64,000 nucleotides of DNA from Diadema setosum (Eukaryota; Echinodermata; Echinoidea; Diadematoida; Diadematidae), in contig CM067070.1 of NCBI GenBank assembly GCA_033980235.1, positions 5,463,544 through 5,527,543 of the forward strand, given 5' to 3'. The notes below the pieces were generated by a model. It was not told the origin of the DNA, ran no database searches, and was given only the letters and a program-made list of their open reading frames with translations. Position numbers and translations under genes: made by a program. Shown here in pieces: positions 46,288-57,067 of this stretch (position 1 is its first letter; each line of letters begins with the position of its first letter).

Positions 46288-47284
46288 ACAGTCAGCAAAA
46301 AAAGAAAGCAAATACTTTTTCGAGGTCATGTTTTCCATAGAAAATTTTTTATAAAAATCAATGTATTGTATATCATATTGAAGAAAATTTAATTGGCTAT
46401 TAAGCTAATAGGTTAATTAGAATGAAAACTTAACGCATGAGTGAGCACAATCGTTTTTGTCCTCCAAGGCACAAAATCAAAAATTGCAAAAATTGACATG
46501 TTCTCTTTCATTTGCAAGTGCGCTTCACGATAACATTGACAACAAAAGACCGGTTTAACACAATGACCGACATGAAATAGGAAAAATAAGTTTTTGTTCT
46601 CTTTATCTCTTTATAACCTCTAAGAAAAACAAAGTGGGAAACTAAAGGGGAAAACTAAGAATTTTCTGTCGAGTCAAACTTCAAATGACAGGGAATAATA
46701 AGCATAAAGATGATCAAATGTGCAGAATTTCTCTATTTGTTTCTTTTAATCTAGTGATTTAAGAATCCATGTGACAATTTCTAGAACCAAACATTATTTA
46801 AAATTTCCTAATTTGAAAAAAAGCTCAAATTTGTACCATTTTTGTTAATCATTACTTCTCTTATTTCATTTGAACTTTGTTTTGACATAAAGATGCTTTA
46901 AAGATGCATTATTTTCCTCCACTATTTTTAGCCTTCGTTGATCTTTTGTTCTTTAAAGGTATCATAGAGATCAAAGGTTTAGTTTTTCAACTTAATTCAT
47001 GTTTCTTTTTGTGTGAAAATTGTTGTTTGTTCTTATTGTTCAATAGAAGAACACAATACGCATGAATGACATGTTGTTCAATTTTGCAATTTTTACTTTT
47101 GTGTCCTGGAGGAGAAAAACAATGATGTTCACTCATGCGTAAAGTTTCCCTTTATGTTGACCTACCAGGTTGATAGCCAATTAAATTACCTTCAATATGG
47201 TATATAATACATTAGCTTTCAGCAAAATATTCCTTAAAAAATCTAAACTTGAAAAAAGCGTTTACTTTCTTTTTTTGCTGAGTG
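46288..47284. repeat. repeat family F with ~200-bp inverted arms
   Basis: ACAGTCAGCAAAAAAAGAAA at the left and TTTCTTTTTTTGCTGAGTGT at the right are complementary. Similarity continues inward, e.g. AATTGGCTATTAAG...ACGCATGAGTGA against its complement at 47130-47200. TA tracts flank it. No coding frame. Confidence 0.8.
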
Positions 47285-47291
47285 TATATAT

Positions 47292-47542
47292 ATGAAGAGT
47301 GTTCGCAAAAAGCGATAAGTTCATTTTCGAACAATTTTAGGTACGGTCTCTGTCATAAAGTACAACATTAGACCTTTAAAATGATATATTGGTCACTACA
47401 TATAAAGGTAAATTTTTGAAGTTATGGTCAAAAGAAGCAACAATTTTCTTATTATTTTCTATATTTTTCTTGACCTTTAATCGCAAATATCTCCATTTGG
47501 CAAATATGGACTTATCGGTTTTTGTGAACAAACTCTTCATAT
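47292..47542 (-). repeat. MITE family A, copy 11
   Basis: The most diverged terminus (ATGAAGAGTGTTCGCAAAAA). It starts 8 bp after family F. Confidence 0.88.
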
Positions 47543-47580
47543 ATACATCAGCCACGTTTATATGTGCAAGTTTTGCTGCC

Positions 47581-47633
<53 letters not shown>

Positions 47634-47634
47634 T

Positions 47635-48169
47635 ACAGTGCACTCCCGTTATAACGAAATGCTCGGGACCGGCAGTTTTCTTTCGTTATAACAAAATTTC
47701 GTTATAACCGAACAAAAAAGATATAAAACGAAAACAAGGAAGCCACACATATATCAAATTCTGTATGTTGAATACTTGTCATACACTGGAAAGCTACGTG
47801 AACAAGAAAACAAGTAGTTATTCATATACAATAACGCAAGTTCCCTTCGGAAACTGTGCGTGACACACCAAGCGAACACACAGTGATGTGACGCGTTTTC
47901 CCATGTAGAGACGCTATAAATGCTTGTTCTGCTACGTATTTTCGAAGGCGATCCTCATTTCGTTATAACGGAGCACATTTCTTTTGTTTTTCTTTGTCAG
48001 TGGCGCTCGGAAAAGACTTCGTTATAACGGAAATTTCGTTATAACCGTGTTCGTTATAAGCGAATTTTGTACCATAGACTTTAATGGCGATAATTTTGGG
48101 ACCAGAAGTTTTACTTCGTTATAACGAAATTTCGTTATAACCCTGTTCGTTGTAACGGGAGTGCACTGT
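47635..48169. repeat. MITE family E
   Basis: Ends ACAGTGCACTCCCGTTATAA and its complement. The interior carries many short palindromic CGTTATAACG words. Flanked by TA tracts. A fragment occurs at 38735. Confidence 0.88.
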
Positions 48170-48411
48170 ATATATATATACATATATACTTATAACCTCG
48201 CTGTTTTTTTTTTTCGATTTCTAATTCTTCAGTGTAAAAAGTCTTATAAAAGGGTTTTAATTTCAATATTTTTCAAAATATCACACATTTCGTCGTTTGC
48301 CTCTATCTGCGGTGTTGTCATTGTGCTTACAACATCAGAAGACACTCCGGTATTGCATTTTTTCATTTGCTCTACTTTGTTTATTTTTTGTTGTTGTTGT
48401 TGTTGATGCAG

Positions 48412-48483
48412 TGGCAGGTTGAACGCCAGTGTCGCAACAATTGCCCAAGATGCATTCCTTGAACTCAACAGCTTGAAATCTAT
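48412..48483 (+). CDS. receptor gene 2, LRR exon 1
   Basis: 72 nt, acceptor TGTTGATGCAG|T, donor AT|GTAAGT. It encodes GRLNASVATIAQDAF..., with Ile 10, Phe 15 and Leu 18/21 in place but no LxLSxN start, as expected for a first repeat emerging from the N-cap. NAS is a glycosylation sequon. Entry phase 2 fits exon 2. Confidence 0.82.
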
Positions 48484-49536
48484 GTAAGTTCAGAACATAC
48501 ACTGTACATGCCATTGTAATATACTTACGTTTACACCTTTGCTGGTCTGTTTTACTGTGTGTTAGAATTTTTGTTATTGTATTTATCTTTTTTATTTCAT
48601 TTAGAGACGGGGTAGGTCAAGATCCTCACTAGTTCAATTGCCTCTGTTTTTCCTGACCACGGTTCCCATTTTTGTTATGCTTGCCTATTCAATACCATTC
48701 ATACAATATTTCTTTCTTCGTGTGTCTTGGATGTATTTCTGATGGAGTTACTTTGCTTTGTCATTATCTGCATTTTAGTTAAGATTTATGATAGAAGTAC
48801 CAGTCAATCTTGTTTTTTCTTCCTTATTTTTGTAAGACCTTAATTTTCACGTATTGTTACTTGTTCCTTAAGTAATTGACGTAAACGTATACTAGATCAT
48901 AGGGGAAGTTCTTAGTCGCAGTAGCAGTTGCCTATAGTAAACATGACATAATCATGAATGATATTTTGCTATAGTAAGTGAATCAAGATTCAACTACAAT
49001 AATATGTTTGGTATGTCACTTTGATTACAAACACAATAAGGGTAACTCGATATAGACATACATAAACTGTTCATTCAAATAAAGTCTCTCGCCCTTTGAC
49101 AATAGCAGTATTCCTATGCTGTATATGTCGGTTTTCCAGTTATACATATATTTTGCCCACATTCATGTACTTCTCTCAGAAACACTAATCTCGATGGCTT
49201 TGCACCGATTGTTCTTTTTTTTTCAAATCTCATTTTTCTTGTGGGAATGGATTTTGGGATTCAAGGGATTATGCTTAAGTGCGTATGGGTGTGTTTGTGT
49301 GTGTCTGCTTATGTGGACATAAACCATTGCACGTGCTGTGATCGCATCGCATTATCTATTGGTTGTCGTTAATAAAATAATATACAATTCCCAGCATATA
49401 CATATGGGTGTCTATAGCAAAACTTCTTTTGAACAATTCTTCATTGAGATAGTAACCAGTGCGATATCTAAATCCGTCTCCAATTCTCTAGCAATTTCCA
49501 CTAAAAATATGTTATTTCTTTTCTTTATATCACAAG
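48484..49536. other. intron of receptor gene 2
   Basis: No additional exon or repeat recognised. Confidence 0.6.
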
Positions 49537-49611
49537 CTATCTCAACAAAAACAACATTACGCTGATCGAAGAAGGCGCATTCGACGGACTAGGAAACAGT
49601 CTTTTAGCATT
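49537..49611 (+). CDS. receptor gene 2, LRR exon 2 (75 nt)
   Basis: Acceptor TATATCACAAG|C, donor TT|GTGAGT. It encodes YLNKNNITLIEEGAFDGL and then GNSLLAL, one residue longer than the 24-residue unit because of an extra codon in the LxxL segment. Phase 2 is preserved. Similar in sequence to gene 1 exon f (NNITxIExGxFDGL). Confidence 0.87.
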
Positions 49612-50600
49612 GTGAGTAATTAGCAATGTGTGTATCTGTAATATATCATATATATATATATATATATGTATACATAAATGTATATAAATACATACTCTGA
49701 GACATGAATGAAAATGCTACATGGGGTATGGTAATTTTTCACAGATTTTGTATAATTTGCCAGTTATAACTAGTTTTGATTTTTTATATAATGTATATAT
49801 ATATGAATAACTCTGGGATTTCTGGGACCCCCTGCATAAAGCCTTAACCAGAGGTTTTTTTTTTTTTTCCATGGTTATATCCAACAACTCTGGTTAAGAA
49901 TTTTTAACCAGAGTTTTCTATTGCATAAAGCCTTACCATAGTTTTTTCGCAGGTTAATGTTCAAGAAACTCAGGTTATTTAACCTTAGCTTTCTTACCAA
50001 AGGTTAAATCTAAACTTTTCTGGTTAGCCCCACTTAGAGCTACAAAGGCTGCCATTCTGGAAACAACTCGGGTAGGAATTGGACTAGGAGAACTGTTTTG
50101 CACTGTTTGTTCATTCATTTCTGGGAAGATTTCGGTTCAGGAGTCGGAAACGCAGTAGAACAGCTAGTTCTAGTAGACTCTACTAGATCTAGGTCTTAAA
50201 GATAGATATATAGTTCTGTAATTAGTTCTACCTGTAGTATCACCTTTATCAATGGGGATCGATCTACCCCATTAGAGGTTTTAGATCCAGGTTGTTACTT
50301 CTAGACACTAGACCTAGACGTGCACTAGTAAGAACTTGATTTAGGTCTAGACTCTAGTTCTAGATTCTAAAAGGCCTAGAGCCCTGGATACGTGAATGAA
50401 GGTAGCACCACAGAGGTAGATTCAATATTAGAGGTAGTCCTACTGCAACTAGCTGTAACAGACTAGATGTAGTAGCATGATGTATCGTAACTGCGACCAG
50501 CCCGAACGAAGCTACAGTAGGCCCTATCTGTGTGAAGGTCGGAGCGCCCCGGGGTTAGCTGTTGTCTAGCGGCTGCCGTACATCATAGGCCTACAGGTAC
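49612..50600. other. intron with AACCAGAG repeat and CTAGATCTAG-rich DNA
   Basis: At 49835-50030 the word AACCAGAG(T/G)TTT and its complement recur with GCATAAAGCCTTA twice, suggesting a decayed palindromic element. At 50150-50400 there are many overlapping TCTAGA/CTAGAT words. No exon. Confidence 0.5.
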
Positions 50601-52130
50601 ACTGTACTATTCTGTGCCTGTAACGGTTAGACGTGTAGGGCGTATGCACTGTCATAATATATCCATGCCGATATCTCAGCTTCCACAATGCCGTATTGCA
50701 CCATGCAGAATCACAGATAAATTGCTATACTTCATACTTATTTCCGAAAACTTATTACAACCAAATTGGCTATCGGGAAGCTTGAAGCAGGCTCGCAGGC
50801 GGATACGTAGTAGTACCGCGCGCGGGATAGTACACGTACATTATTTTGTATTATATCCCTCACAAATTGCTTCTCGTCCTCTGATTGGTCGAGAGCACTG
50901 TAAACAACAAAACATAATTCTACCATACAAATCCGCGAAAGACTATACTCCCTAGGGAAAATGGTAAAAAACTATACCACGCTGGTGATTTTCGCGCCTT
51001 TTTTGCTTCGCGTCGCGACGCGAAATATTTCACGTGTAAATGAATGGGTATCGCAGCACCTTTGCTTCGCGAGAGATTTCATGCACAAATGAATGGGTAT
51101 CGCGGCGCCTTAGATCACTGCACTTCGCGAGAACCACAAGGCACGCATACACTCAATGCGACACGGGTTACGTTAGAGAGACTCAGAGAGACTCTTATAA
51201 AGCCCTCATTCTACCTAAAAAGAAAAAAATTGTATTACGTTACAACAGAGTAGGCGATATCGTAGATCTATAATTAGACAACAATAAGCAAGCTAGGGTT
51301 CTTCGACGTACCGTAGGCCTTTGGGGAGTTCATGCTTCGCCGTTTGAAAGTTGGTCTCGCAGTTCACTAACTCGAGCGACCCACCCAAAAGATGTTGACA
51401 AACGAAACTGCAGTAGATAGTAGGCCTGCTTTAACGTTAGCACTAGTTAAGCCTAACGTTTAAATAGTTCTACCTGTCTAACAGTAGGCCCTATATCCCG
51501 TAATCTCATTCCTAATAATTATTTTTAGAGTGTCTAACGAGTTAGTTAGAGTCTAACTTGTTCACTGTTTACGTTAGAACACCGTACGAATCACACGAAT
51601 TTACAGTGGCACTCGATGCTTTCCAGTGCTTTCCAGTGCCTAATCTAACCTTATACGCTGTTACTGAATGCTACCGAAATTTACAATGTATACTTGCATT
51701 TTAACAGGAAATGATAGTCCATATTCATGTACAGACAGCAAGGTAGAAAGACGATCGACAGAAAACACAATCAACTGCAGCTCACAGTCACATCGTTGAT
51801 CAGCTCGAGCACGCACATTCACCGCACTGGCAACCGAACGTACTTGTTGACAGATCGGATAGGCGTATTGCATGTATGAAGCGCGTAGTGAGTTTGCAGT
51901 TTGCGCATGTTTACCAGTACGTTGTACAGCAATGCACCGAGTACACTTCAGCGGCTGAGCGCGCAGTTGTCTCTTCATAGTACGCGTACGCGCTGCCCTC
52001 CTGCTGAGCTGCTTTCCCGAGCGTGAATGACTAGTCAATCTTCTTGAAAAGTAAAGCAAGATGCCCTTAAAAAAGAGGTAAATTACAGAATACCTGTAGT
52101 CGAATACTCTTAAATTCATTGGGAGGTATA
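50601..52130. other. CpG-rich segment without a recognisable gene
   Basis: CpG-rich stretches (50800-51130, 51740-52020) include two copies of AAATGAATGGGTATCGC 49 bp apart (51040, 51089) and many TCGCG words. A 180-codon minus-strand frame (51661-52203) runs into the palindrome at 52167 and has no domain. It could be a CpG island or a repeat. Confidence 0.4.
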
Positions 52131-52135
52131 TAAAA

Positions 52136-52471
52136 CAAATATACCAGGCCAATTTTTCGAGGCACCGGTTGAAACTATGTGCCTTCGGTGACTTCAGTAG
52201 CACTATTTTCTTCGGGGCTGCGCCCCTCAGAAAATAGTGCTACTGAAGTCACCTCATGCGCATAGTTTCAACCAGAGCCTCTCAGGCCTGGGGGGTGTTT
52301 CATAAAGCTGTTCGTAAAATTACGAACAGCTTACGAGCGACTGGTGATCAGTTCTTGTGCTGAATTATGGAAATTCTGATAAGTATAGCACATCAGAACT
52401 GATCACCAGTCGCTCGTAAGTTGTTCGTAACTTTACGAACAGCTTTATGAAACAGGGCCCTGGTATATTTG
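52136..52471. repeat. palindromic element K, interrupted by a MITE
   Basis: CAAATATACCAGGCC at the left pairs with TGGTATATTTG at the right. The inner hairpin 52167-52273 pairs GGTTGAAACTATG..GTGACTTCAGTAGCACTATT with its complement. The right arm is split by the element at 52292-52458. Removing that insert and one CCTGG gives the exact complement of the left end. Confidence 0.8.
52292..52458. repeat. palindromic MITE nested in element K, CCTGG duplication
   Basis: Ends GGGGTGTTTCATAAAGCTGT and its near complement, with a long hairpin through AACTGATCACCAGTCGCTCG. Flanked by CCTGG (52287-52291 and 52459-52463). Confidence 0.85.
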
Positions 52472-52629
52472 TATACTAGACAGCTGTGTGGTAATCGCTA
52501 GCTGCTGTTGGAAGACTGGCCCAGTTCAGATATGTTCAAGGATCTCCTTATATTACGAACTGTGTACAGCCTTATCACTGATCTTTGAGTACGCACACAG
52601 CTGAAGAATCTCGACTGGAGTGTACCATT

Positions 52630-55260
52630 ACCATGCAGCAGGGGCCGCGGAACGTTTTTCAGTGTGTGCGTGTGTGTGTGTGGGGGGGGGGGGGGCTTAG
52701 ACGCACCGGCGTGGCGTAGCCTGGATATGATCTTGGGAAGGGGGGCGGTTATTATGCGAGGGAGCGAAGTGACCGAGCCCCAGCGAGCGCCCCCCTCCCA
52801 CGGTGAGAACTTTTTGCATTTTGATGTTGGAAATGGTGCAATTTGATGCATGATTTTGCGTGTTTTATCGACTTGAAACGGCCTCACTTGTTTAAGGTAG
52901 CAGGATATTTTGATGTGGATTATTATTGAGCAATTTGCCTATAAAGTGGTATAGCATTTAAATAAACTTCTTGTATTGAATAATTACAAATAATTTCATG
53001 AACGCTGTTTGTTAACCCTATAAAGCCCAAGGGGGGGGGGGGGGGCACAATGTGCCCCCTACCAGATTTTCATTTGCCACTCCTTAGCCCTTAATCCGAT
53101 TTCGACCAAATTTAGTGACTTTTCCTAAAATCTTATTGCGAACATTTTGATATATAATTTAGCTATGTATGATGTTGCTGGTTGCCATGGCAACCATAAA
53201 CTGACAACCATGTCAGTCAGATTTTGCATCTTTTTTCTGTTCCCATTTCAATTAACAGCGTCACAGTGTATGAAATGGGTGTTTCTTGGCTGAAATTTGT
53301 TGAAGGAGCAAAATTTGAAGTAATTATGGTCCTGGAATTTTTTTTTTAATTATTTCCTTTGTCTTTATGTGACAAAGACATAACACAAGAAATATAATAG
53401 AGATAATTATAAACAATAGTATTTTCTAAAGATTGCCGTTATATTTTGAGTTATTTTGATTCCTTCACCCAAATTATATTATCAGTTTGCAATCTCAAAA
53501 TTTCCAGTATTATGCAAATATGAAATGTCTTAACTATACATGGAGCCATCCCAAACATTTCATCTCAGGTCTCATAATGTATCACTATGTTGATATGAAT
53601 AACGCCCCCATGTGGTGACCTTGAGAAATTTCAACCATAACAAATAATAAAATTCCACTTGCTTATCATTTGTGGCAAATATGAAAATGATTGGTCTATA
53701 AGAAGACATATATAATGGGGATAAAGAAATTATACAGAGAAATCATGTTTTTAGCATATTTCCTATGTATTTCTTTATATTTCGGTAAATAGCGCCCTCC
53801 ATGGTTGACCTTGTGAAAATCCAAATGTACGGTCACGTAGAGTATGAGTTATTCTACCTACGTGCCAAATATGACGATGATACATCAAATAAAAAAAACA
53901 AAGTTATATAGGTGGGGGGGGGGGGGCACAATGTGCCCCCCCCCCCCCCTTGGGCCTGCGAGGGGTCAAAATAGCTTGGGTTTAATAGGGTTAAACAATA
54001 TCAAACAGAAAAGGCATGCACACGAGGGTGTACATAAGGGATATTTCTCCTCCCACACGAAGGTGATTTAACATTTTCAGACCTGAAATTCAGCGATCTG
54101 GTGCAAACTTTTGGTGCAATACTCGGAATTTTTTTCTAGCCCCCCCCCCCAAAAAAAAAAAAATAATAATGGAAATAATTAGGGTTTTTTCAGGAAATTG
54201 TTAATAGCAAAATCACGGCATTTAGCTCTTAATCCGCGTGTGCATCATCTAAGTCTTTGTACAAAATCTAAATGAGGTAGAGGTTGATGGTGTGGGAGGG
54301 GGATGCCCCCTCCCGCTCGACGTAGCTTTTGCATTTTTAAATTGAAATAAAGCGATCTGAAGCACACTTTTAATGGGAAATTCGGAAATTGTCATTCCCC
54401 CAAAGTGTACTAAGTCTATAGAGGGAACCAATCAACAGGAGGGTGGCAAGATACTTCTCCCGTATTCGAGGGAGCTTTTTTTTTTTTCATTTTTAGAATT
54501 GAAATTCAACAATCTGGCGCACACTTCTGTTGAAATATCTGAAAAATTGTCAATCAGAAAAGTGCAAGTCTGCGGAAGGAAACATAGCAGGATGATGTGG
54601 GAGGGGATAAGCCCTATCCTCCCTTCTACATGAGAGCGATCTGTATCTTATTGCAGTTAAACGTTTTGGTGCACACATTTTGTGGCGTATATTTGGAAAA
54701 CTCGAAGTGTAGCCATAGTCTACTTGTATGCACAGGGCGGGGGGAGGGGGGCAAACAGGGAGACAGCATGAGAGAGTGATATCAACACCCTTCCCGTACG
54801 AGGGAGCTTTTGCCTTTTTAAAGTTGAAATTGAGATATCTCGTAAACGCGTATTTGATGGAATATTTGGGAAAGTATCAACAACCAAAAAAAAAAAAAAA
54901 AAATGATCGGGGGAACCGAGAGAGGAAAGGGATGATTAAAAGGAGATATTGCCCTTGTACATGAGGGAACTTTTGATTTTTCGGAGTGTAAGCGATAAGT
55001 CTTGTGTACTCAGAATTATTCAGAATCTTAAGGGGGCTACGCCAGTGCTTATACGGGAACTTTATGTATTAAGGGCGGAATCTTTGGATATTCATGGGTG
55101 TAAGGATTTTTCCCCCGATTTTTCCTCTTTCTTTCTTTCTTTTCTTTTTTTTCACGAACCAAAAGTGTGTGTGTGTGTGTGTGTGTGGGGGGGGGGGGCT
55201 GCAGCCTCCCCCCCCCCCCCCCCCCCGGTGCCGCGGCCCCTGTGCAGTGTACACTTTGAT
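52630..55260. repeat. G/C-run tandem-module array bounded by inverted GGGGCCGCGG
   Basis: GCAGCAGGGGCCGCGG at 52636 is answered by CCGCGGCCCCTGTGCAGTG at 55231. Between them a loose unit of about 150-190 bp recurs: GAGGGAGCTTTTGCATTTTT, AATTGAAAT, GCGATCTG, GCACACTTTT, then a G- or C-run. It is seen near 52800, 54030, 54270, 54460, 54630, 54800 and 54960. Element I interrupts it. Non-coding. Confidence 0.6.
53011..53996. repeat. repeat I with GTTAACCCTATAAA-type inverted ends
   Basis: GTTAACCCTATAAAGCCCAA at the left and TTGGG...TTTAATAGGGTTAAAC at the right are inverted counterparts. Beside each end lies a G-run, GCACAATGTGC, C-run palindrome. The interior is AT-rich and non-coding. Confidence 0.75.
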
Positions 55261-55329
55261 GCACGTATTCGCTGACCGGTGCAATTCTTGGCTTTCAAAA
55301 TGTACCCCGGCGGGCAGCGAATAATTTGG

Positions 55330-56149
55330 GCCACCCACGAATACGCACGCTTCCGGGTTTTTAATCCATGATACAGTAACGTCCATTAAACTACTCAACG
55401 AACGTTCACAGTGATATATTCTTTCTCTATAGCTCTCAAGCAGGAACCTTTGTTGTGTTTTTTGTACTTTATACTTTCGAGTTTTCGCGGTAACAATTTC
55501 ATTTTTTATCGCCCAGCGTTGGCCAAATGTAAGATGTGTTTCAAATAGATTCCCTTTCATTGTTTCATTGTTTTTTTTTTTCATTGTCTGTAATTTTCGA
55601 GCGATGGAATGTGTTAGGTGCATCAGAGTCAATATCACTTGATACAGTGGGGTGAGCTAGAGTACGTGGAAATATTTCCTTTTAATATACAGAGGGTTTT
55701 ACAGGTAAATCGCATAGGCTGGCGGTCATTCATGAATAGAATTAATAAGAGATATGTAAACGATTGAGTTATTGCAAATATTGTGATTACGTGAGAAGCG
55801 GTGGCATCACAATCGATCCATGGCAACAGTCAAAGTACCTTAGTTCCTTTTTGTGGTTTCCTTTTCATCTGAAATTTACAATGACAAACACCTTGATATT
55901 TCTTTCTCTGACGTTTACAATTAGACGTATTAGATGCCTTTAAAACTATCAGCTCGGGTGTTTAAAGAATCAATACTGTTCTTAGCTCTTACATATCACG
56001 TAAAACCATGTCACTACCTCTGGCCATTTGTGTACTTATTGCAATTTGACAACTCTGCTTTGTTAAGCAGTGTTATGAAATTGCATTACAACCCCCCCCC
56101 CCCCCTCAAAAAAAAAAAACAAAAAAAGAAAAAAAGAAAGAAAGAAAAG
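55330..56149. other. intron, no feature seen
   Basis: Ends in C-, A- and GAAA-runs (56090-56148). No exon recognised. Confidence 0.5.
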
Positions 56150-56798
56150 CCAGACACGGAATTTTTGTTTAGGGCAGATTCTAAAAGAGGAGACGTTAAG
56201 CTTTAAAATGGTGTATAACTCAATTTCAATGGATTTTCCTATCCTATCTAATTATTTTTGGAAGAAAGCCCAAATCAGCTGAGTAAAAAAAAAAAAAAAA
56301 AAATTGTATGATAAGAGGTGTGTAGTTTTCATAAAACAACGTTGAGTATTTTTCAATAAAGTTATTGTTGAAAACTGGTTGTGTACGGAATGGTTGTGTA
56401 TCTCGAACTAATCCAGATTAATGGGTATAGGAAATTGCCCCCCCCCCCCACCATTATAAGTATTGTCATTGTTATTATTGTTATCATTATTGAAATAAAA
56501 ATGTAAAGTTCTGTACGAAATTGTAATCAAGTGATCTAAAATAACCAATCAGAGCTCGAAATAGAGTCTACATTCGAATTTCGCTAAACTTCTGAAATGT
56601 AACAAATGTGAACGATAATTTTATTAAAAACCGTTTCTAGAATAAACCGTCTACAGTTTTGGCTCATTAAGAAACTTAGTGATATCTCCTTATACTTTAT
56701 TGCAAAACTTTTGTACGGTTCACCCGACTCACCTATTTTGAGTCTTCAGGTAAAATCCGAGTGTGTGACTTTCTCTTGGTTTTGAGATGCACGGTCAC
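56150..56798 (+). repeat. family C, copy 4 (left end lost)
   Basis: Begins at AGCCAGACACGGAATTTTTG instead of the GTGACC terminus, which is replaced by C/A runs. Ends TTTTGAGATGCACGGTCAC. Confidence 0.82.
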
Positions 56799-56995
56799 AA
56801 TGAATACATTGATTACAATATTGATGCCTTTATTGATTAATCAATTAATAAGTTCTTGAAATCAATAAGTAATTGATTATCTCATTTTCATTTGTGTATC
56901 ATAAAATAATGTTTGTCAATTTTGCAAAGTAAACCGGCATGTCTGCACAATGTAAATGGCAGGCCTTTTCCTATCTTATTGTTCCCCTGTAAAAG

Positions 56996-57067
56996 GGATT
57001 TGTCAAGGAATGGCATCAGGAGAATTAGGGGAGATACATTCAGAGGACTCAAAAACCTCTCGTGGCT
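56996..57067 (+). CDS. receptor gene 2, LRR exon 3
   Basis: 72 nt, acceptor CCTGTAAAAG|G, donor CT|GTGAGT. It encodes DLSRNGIRRIRGDTFRGL then KNLSWL, a canonical repeat very close to gene 1 exon i at its start. No further exon is seen to 64000, so the rest of the gene lies downstream. Confidence 0.87.

Noticed and set aside
51661..52203. 180-codon minus-strand frame
   Set aside because: Long by chance in a GC-richer segment; no domain or splice logic, and its N-terminal part is inside a palindromic repeat.
55049..55638. 189-codon minus-strand frame with Pro-His-Thr repeats
   Set aside because: It spans poly-G, (GT)n and poly-C tracts; the composition is entirely that of simple sequence.
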